DNA of 64,000 nt from Macrotis lagotis (lineage: Eukaryota; Chordata; Mammalia; Peramelemorphia; Peramelidae). The stretch spans positions 142,025,128-142,089,127 of the forward strand of contig NC_133663.1 in the NCBI RefSeq assembly GCF_037893015.1. Direction: 5' to 3'. Both the position numbers and the translations under genes were made by a program. Positions 60,491 to 64,000 of this stretch are shown here, piece after piece. Numbering within the stretch: position 1 is the stretch's first letter; each line of letters begins with the position of its first letter. The notes under the pieces were generated by a model. That model was not told where the DNA came from. It worked only from the letters and a program-made list of their open reading frames with translations, and searched no databases.

Positions 60491-61321
60491 TGTATCTGTG
60501 ACATAAATCTCACATTTTTAAATATATTTTTTCAATGATTTTATAAGGCAATGAATCCTATAATATTGTCATCACAAAAGAATGAACATTACAAATAAAC
60601 TAAAGATTAAGCTGGTAGATATAATTTAGAAGGGACCTATTATCACTGTTATTGGACAGAAAAAATAGAGTTAATGATATTTTCAAAGAAATTTATGATT
60701 CAGGCATACACTGAGTATGTGAAATAAATATAGTTTTAGTGCTATAATCATAAAATGGTAACACATGTAATGAAAGAATTCCAATATGTTTATTGGATGG
60801 GTATCAATAGATATTTATTGGAGAACAAAGCATAAATCATGGAATCATTGTATTGTGCATTACTAAAGGGACTATTCACACTGAGATGAAGAATCCCTTA
60901 AAGTACTAAATATTATGGTTATAAAGGGAACAAAGGAAACGCAACAAAATAGGTTGAAAAGACAAAACATTGCATTTATGAACCTTATTTTCATTCTATC
61001 CTTTTATTCTATATGTAGGAAAATTGTACATTAAGTATTTTCATAGTACTGTAGAATTTAAAACAGTGTATGCACAATATAAAGAAAATTCTCATAATGA
61101 GTTATATCTGAAAGACAAATGTTCTTTTAAGAAATGACTAAACTTCCTATCAAATAGATTATGTATTCAAACATAACTTAAGTAATGACTTATTAAAGAG
61201 GCAATAGATTCAATTTCTACTTTGGTAAAAATAGGAATAGGTGAATTCTGAGATTACTATGATACTGGGATTTTTTTATCCATTCCCTCTAAAATTTTTT
61301 TAATTGAATTGTTCCATTAAG
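60491..61321. other. AT-rich interval, unassigned
   Basis: Nothing recognised between the RTE 3' region and the L1 3' UTR insertion. Confidence 0.5.
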
Positions 61322-61333
61322 TATTGATTCCCT

Positions 61334-61770
61334 CCATTAAAAAAACAACATTGTGAGATAATTAACTATGATGGATGCATCTCCTCTCAGCATTTCAGAG
61401 AGCTAGGACAACCCTATTAGACCTGCTATGGACAATACTATCCCCATAAAGAGGAAGAAAAACAAAACAAAACAAAACAAAATACCCATCAGAATCTGAT
61501 GAATACTACATTCACTTTTTTAAAAAATATCTCTCATGCACTTCTTTCCCTTAATTCTAATTCCTCATAATAAAAATGACTAATCCGTAAAAATGCTTAA
61601 AACAAATATGCATGTACAATATTCACCTGACTGTTCCCTGCTGAGGAGAGAGGGGCAGGAAGTGAGGGTGGAAGGAATTTTTGCAACTGAAAAATATCCT
61701 TATGCATGTAGACAAATGTTGAAAAAACTTTTATAACATATATTTGGAAAAATAAAATATAGATTTAAAA
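61334..61770 (+). mobile_element. 5'-truncated L1 3' UTR insertion
   Basis: L1 3' UTR sequence ('aacattgtgagataattaac', 'agctaggacaaccctat', an (AAAC)n tract and 'ctgactgttccctgctgagg'). Bounded by TSD TATTGATTCCCT at 61322-61333 and 61771-61782. Confidence 0.85.
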
Positions 61771-61837
61771 TATTGATTCCCTTATGCAATATATATAATA
61801 TAGAAAAACACAAAGGGATGATTCATCATGTTTCTCA

Positions 61838-61960
61838 ACATCTGTTTATTAAATACTTATTATATGCCAATTCACCTAAGTGCATTACAACAACTATTAC
61901 AATAAATGAATCAATTCATACCTTTCAAAAGCTCATATTTTTGCTGTGGAGGGTTGGCAA
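61838..61960 (+). mobile_element. MIR/L2-type remnant
   Basis: 'ctgtttattaaatacttattatatgccaa' resembles the 'tttattaagtgcctactatgtgcca' motif, followed by a region like 'aaggagctcacagtct'. Confidence 0.5.
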
Positions 61961-62715
61961 CAGGTGTAAATAAGTGTTTACAGGATTGTAAGCATATGAA
62001 AAGTAAATATGAAGTGTATACAACATGAATGAAGAGAAATTTTGGCAGGAAACACTAATAACGGGAAATAAGAAAAGTCATGTTTTTGTAAATGGTAGCA
62101 AAGGTAGCAACAGATTTTTCAAGAGCAAGGGAAAGAATATTCTATTTACTTACAACACGTAATTTGTATAAAGACATGAGACAAAAGATGGAAGGCCATG
62201 TAGAGAAAACAGGAAACAGGAAAATTCAATGAAAATATAGAAGACATGGACAGAAATATTGCATAATTAATCTTGAAACTTGCGCTACAATCACATTGTA
62301 AATGGTTATAAGTGCTGAATAGAGGAGTTTGTATTTTATCTTAGAGCTTATAGGGGATTCCTAAATATTCTTGAGAAGGTAAGTGACAGGTCAGTTGTGT
62401 GGAAAATAAATAGGAGAGGAGAAAGACTAAATACAGAGTGATCAGTAAGAAGGCTATGTTAATAATCCAATCAAGAATAGTAAGGTCCTGAATTAGAGTG
62501 ACTTTGGTGTGAGTGAAGGTATAATAATCATGATTTGGCACATCATTTTTTATGGGTGTATTTGAGAGAAAAGTATCAATTTCTAACACCTGACATCTGG
62601 TTGACTAAAGGCTTGATTATGCATTAAATATAAATAAAAACCTGGGTGAAGAGATTGATCTAGCAATAAAGAAGATTTTTTTTTAGATATGATGAGATTA
62701 TTAAGAGCAATGCTT

Positions 62716-62859
62716 GGGGCAGCTAGGTGATGCAGTGGATAGAGCACTGGCCCTGGAGTCAGGAGTACCTGAGTTCAAATCCAGCCTCAGATACATAATA
62801 ATTACCTAGCTTTATGGCCTTGGGCAACCCAGTTAACCCCTTTGCCTTGCAAAAAAAAT
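62716..62859 (+). mobile_element. tRNA-SINE with 10-bp TSD
   Basis: 'ggggcagctaggtgatgcag', 'ccctggagtcaggagtacc', A-tract end. TSD agcaatgctt at 62706-62715 and 62860-62869. Confidence 0.93.
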
Positions 62860-62869
62860 AGCAATGCTT

Positions 62870-64000
62870 GCCTAACCAATCAAATATATTGCCATTGATC
62901 CATGATTTATAAAATTCATAGAAAAGATTTACAAAATTATTTTAAGATACTTCAGGTTCAATAAATGATGCGTTTTTATTCAGATTAAAAATTAAGAAAT
63001 GATTCTTAATTTAGGCAAAAATATTATATACATATATGTGTATAAATATACATATATATGTATATATGCTTACATATATGTATATAAATATTTTCTTCAG
63101 AGACACAGAATAGATCCAAATGAGGCTATTCAAACCACTTGCCTAACAATTCAATCCTCCAAACTCAGATTGAAGACAGATATTACATTCTGAGGACATG
63201 CTGGGATGCTAAAATTACCTTGGCACTAAAATTACCTTGATCTATACAATATGGGACATTGACTCAAGGCCATCACTAGTTAGTATCACTAGCTAAGAAA
63301 AGTTAACATAAAGGACTTGAAGTATAGGTTTTTATTTCTTTTGTAAAATATTCTCCATAAAGCAGTATTCTTTAAAAAATAGGAAGAATGGTCATTCAGC
63401 TTGATAGTTTATCTGGATTTCCTTGGAAAACATATTTACATCGTTTTTGTTCTGTTTTGCTAAGAATAATCTTTGATTGTGTTTTCAGCTATTTTGTATT
63501 GACAGCTGTAACACATGTTCCCAGATGAGCATTTATTTGATAGGAAATACAAAAATTCTATTTAGCTGCCCTGAATTTAAGCCTACAATTTTAAGAAACA
63601 ACTATCACATCCCTGCAGCTTGATGGTCTTTGTGTTGGTCTTTCTGTCAATTGTTATCCTCAGTATCTTTTCAGACTTAGAGAGCCTCAATTATTTGAAT
63701 TATTGCTAGAAAAAATCTTCTGTTTTTCTCCCAAATGACTCACATAATAACAATGGAGAAAAGAATAATGCTTTTCCCTGAATTACCCAGATTGCCTGTC
63801 TACACTTCCTCATATGAACAGAAAACTTACTTTATTACTTTTTAATATATTTATATGGCATAATTTAATGCTACAAAATTTATCATTGATTTAAAAAAAT
63901 ATCTTTCTATCTCAGTGAGGTGCAGTATATAAAATAGGGGGTGGAAATTTCAGAGTCAGAATTTTTGTTCAATATAAAAACAATTTGCTTAACATTTAGT
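62870..64000. other. AT-rich interval, unassigned
   Basis: Only the low-complexity tract at 63026-63091 was recognised. No coding evidence. Confidence 0.5.
63026..63091. repeat. (TATACA/TATG)n low-complexity tract
   Basis: Alternating tatata/catata/tgtata. The Tyr/Ile-rich open frame here is an artefact. Confidence 0.9.

Noticed and set aside
1..64000. Endogenous retrovirus or LTR element
   Set aside because: No paired LTRs, primer-binding site or gag/pol/env motifs were recognised; all reverse-transcriptase motifs fit L1 or RTE LINEs.

Overview
The window is repeat-dense, AT-rich mammalian intergenic DNA, most probably from a marsupial and perhaps a didelphid opossum. The best clues are many copies of a tRNA-derived SINE with the 'ggggcagctaggtgg... 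cttaataattacctag... ccacttaacccc' sequence, CORE/MIR-type SINEs, marsupial-style L1 and half-L1 elements with long inter-ORF regions, and an RTE (BovB-like) LINE. Family names are recognised by eye and the species is inferred. No spliced host gene, rRNA, tRNA gene, CRISPR array or clear LTR/endogenous retrovirus was seen.

Layout: 1-7.5 kb holds old SINE fragments, a TG microsatellite and a truncated half-L1 (about 3.29-4.09 kb). A complete minus-strand half-L1-like element with a perfect 13-bp target-site duplication (TSD) fills 7590-10747; it has a GC-rich 5' UTR, a broken ORF1, no ORF2 and three SINE-derived modules. From 13.6 to 16.4 kb are minus-strand L1 pieces lying head-to-head with a near full-length plus-strand L1 (about 16.4-27.8 kb). 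That L1 is split by two nested ORF1-only elements (about 18.15-20.3 kb plus, and 21.89-24.45 kb minus). A second plus L1 (27.8-32.7 kb) and an L1 3' end (32.7-33.3 kb) follow. The stretch 33.3-38.4 kb is mostly unassigned. Another TSD-bounded half-L1-like element lies at 38.47-41.33 kb. A third plus L1 (about 42.5-50.5 kb) is split by a younger L1 with a textbook 5' inversion (about 44.36-48.77 kb), and a further ORF2 fragment follows to 52.3 kb.

The most gene-like region is 53.2-60.5 kb. Here an RTE element has been the target of two processed mRNA retrocopies. One (55180-57335, 17-bp TSD) comes from a source gene I could not identify. The other (57870-59476, 16-bp TSD) is a retrocopy of CLNS1A (pICln) with an uninterrupted 243-codon ORF, including the C-terminal GQFEDAD motif that docks on PRMT5. 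This is the only convincing protein-coding ORF in the window. Both copies have AATAAA signals, A-tracts and L1-type TT/AAGA target sites.

The elements explain one another. L1 ORF2 supplied the endonuclease and reverse transcriptase that moved the ORF1-only elements, the SINEs and the two mRNA copies. The nesting gives a relative order of events: the RTE and old L1s are oldest, then half-L1s and SINEs, then the 5'-inverted L1 and the CLNS1A copy, which look youngest by reading-frame integrity. Outside the CLNS1A copy every recognised element ORF carries frameshifts or stops.
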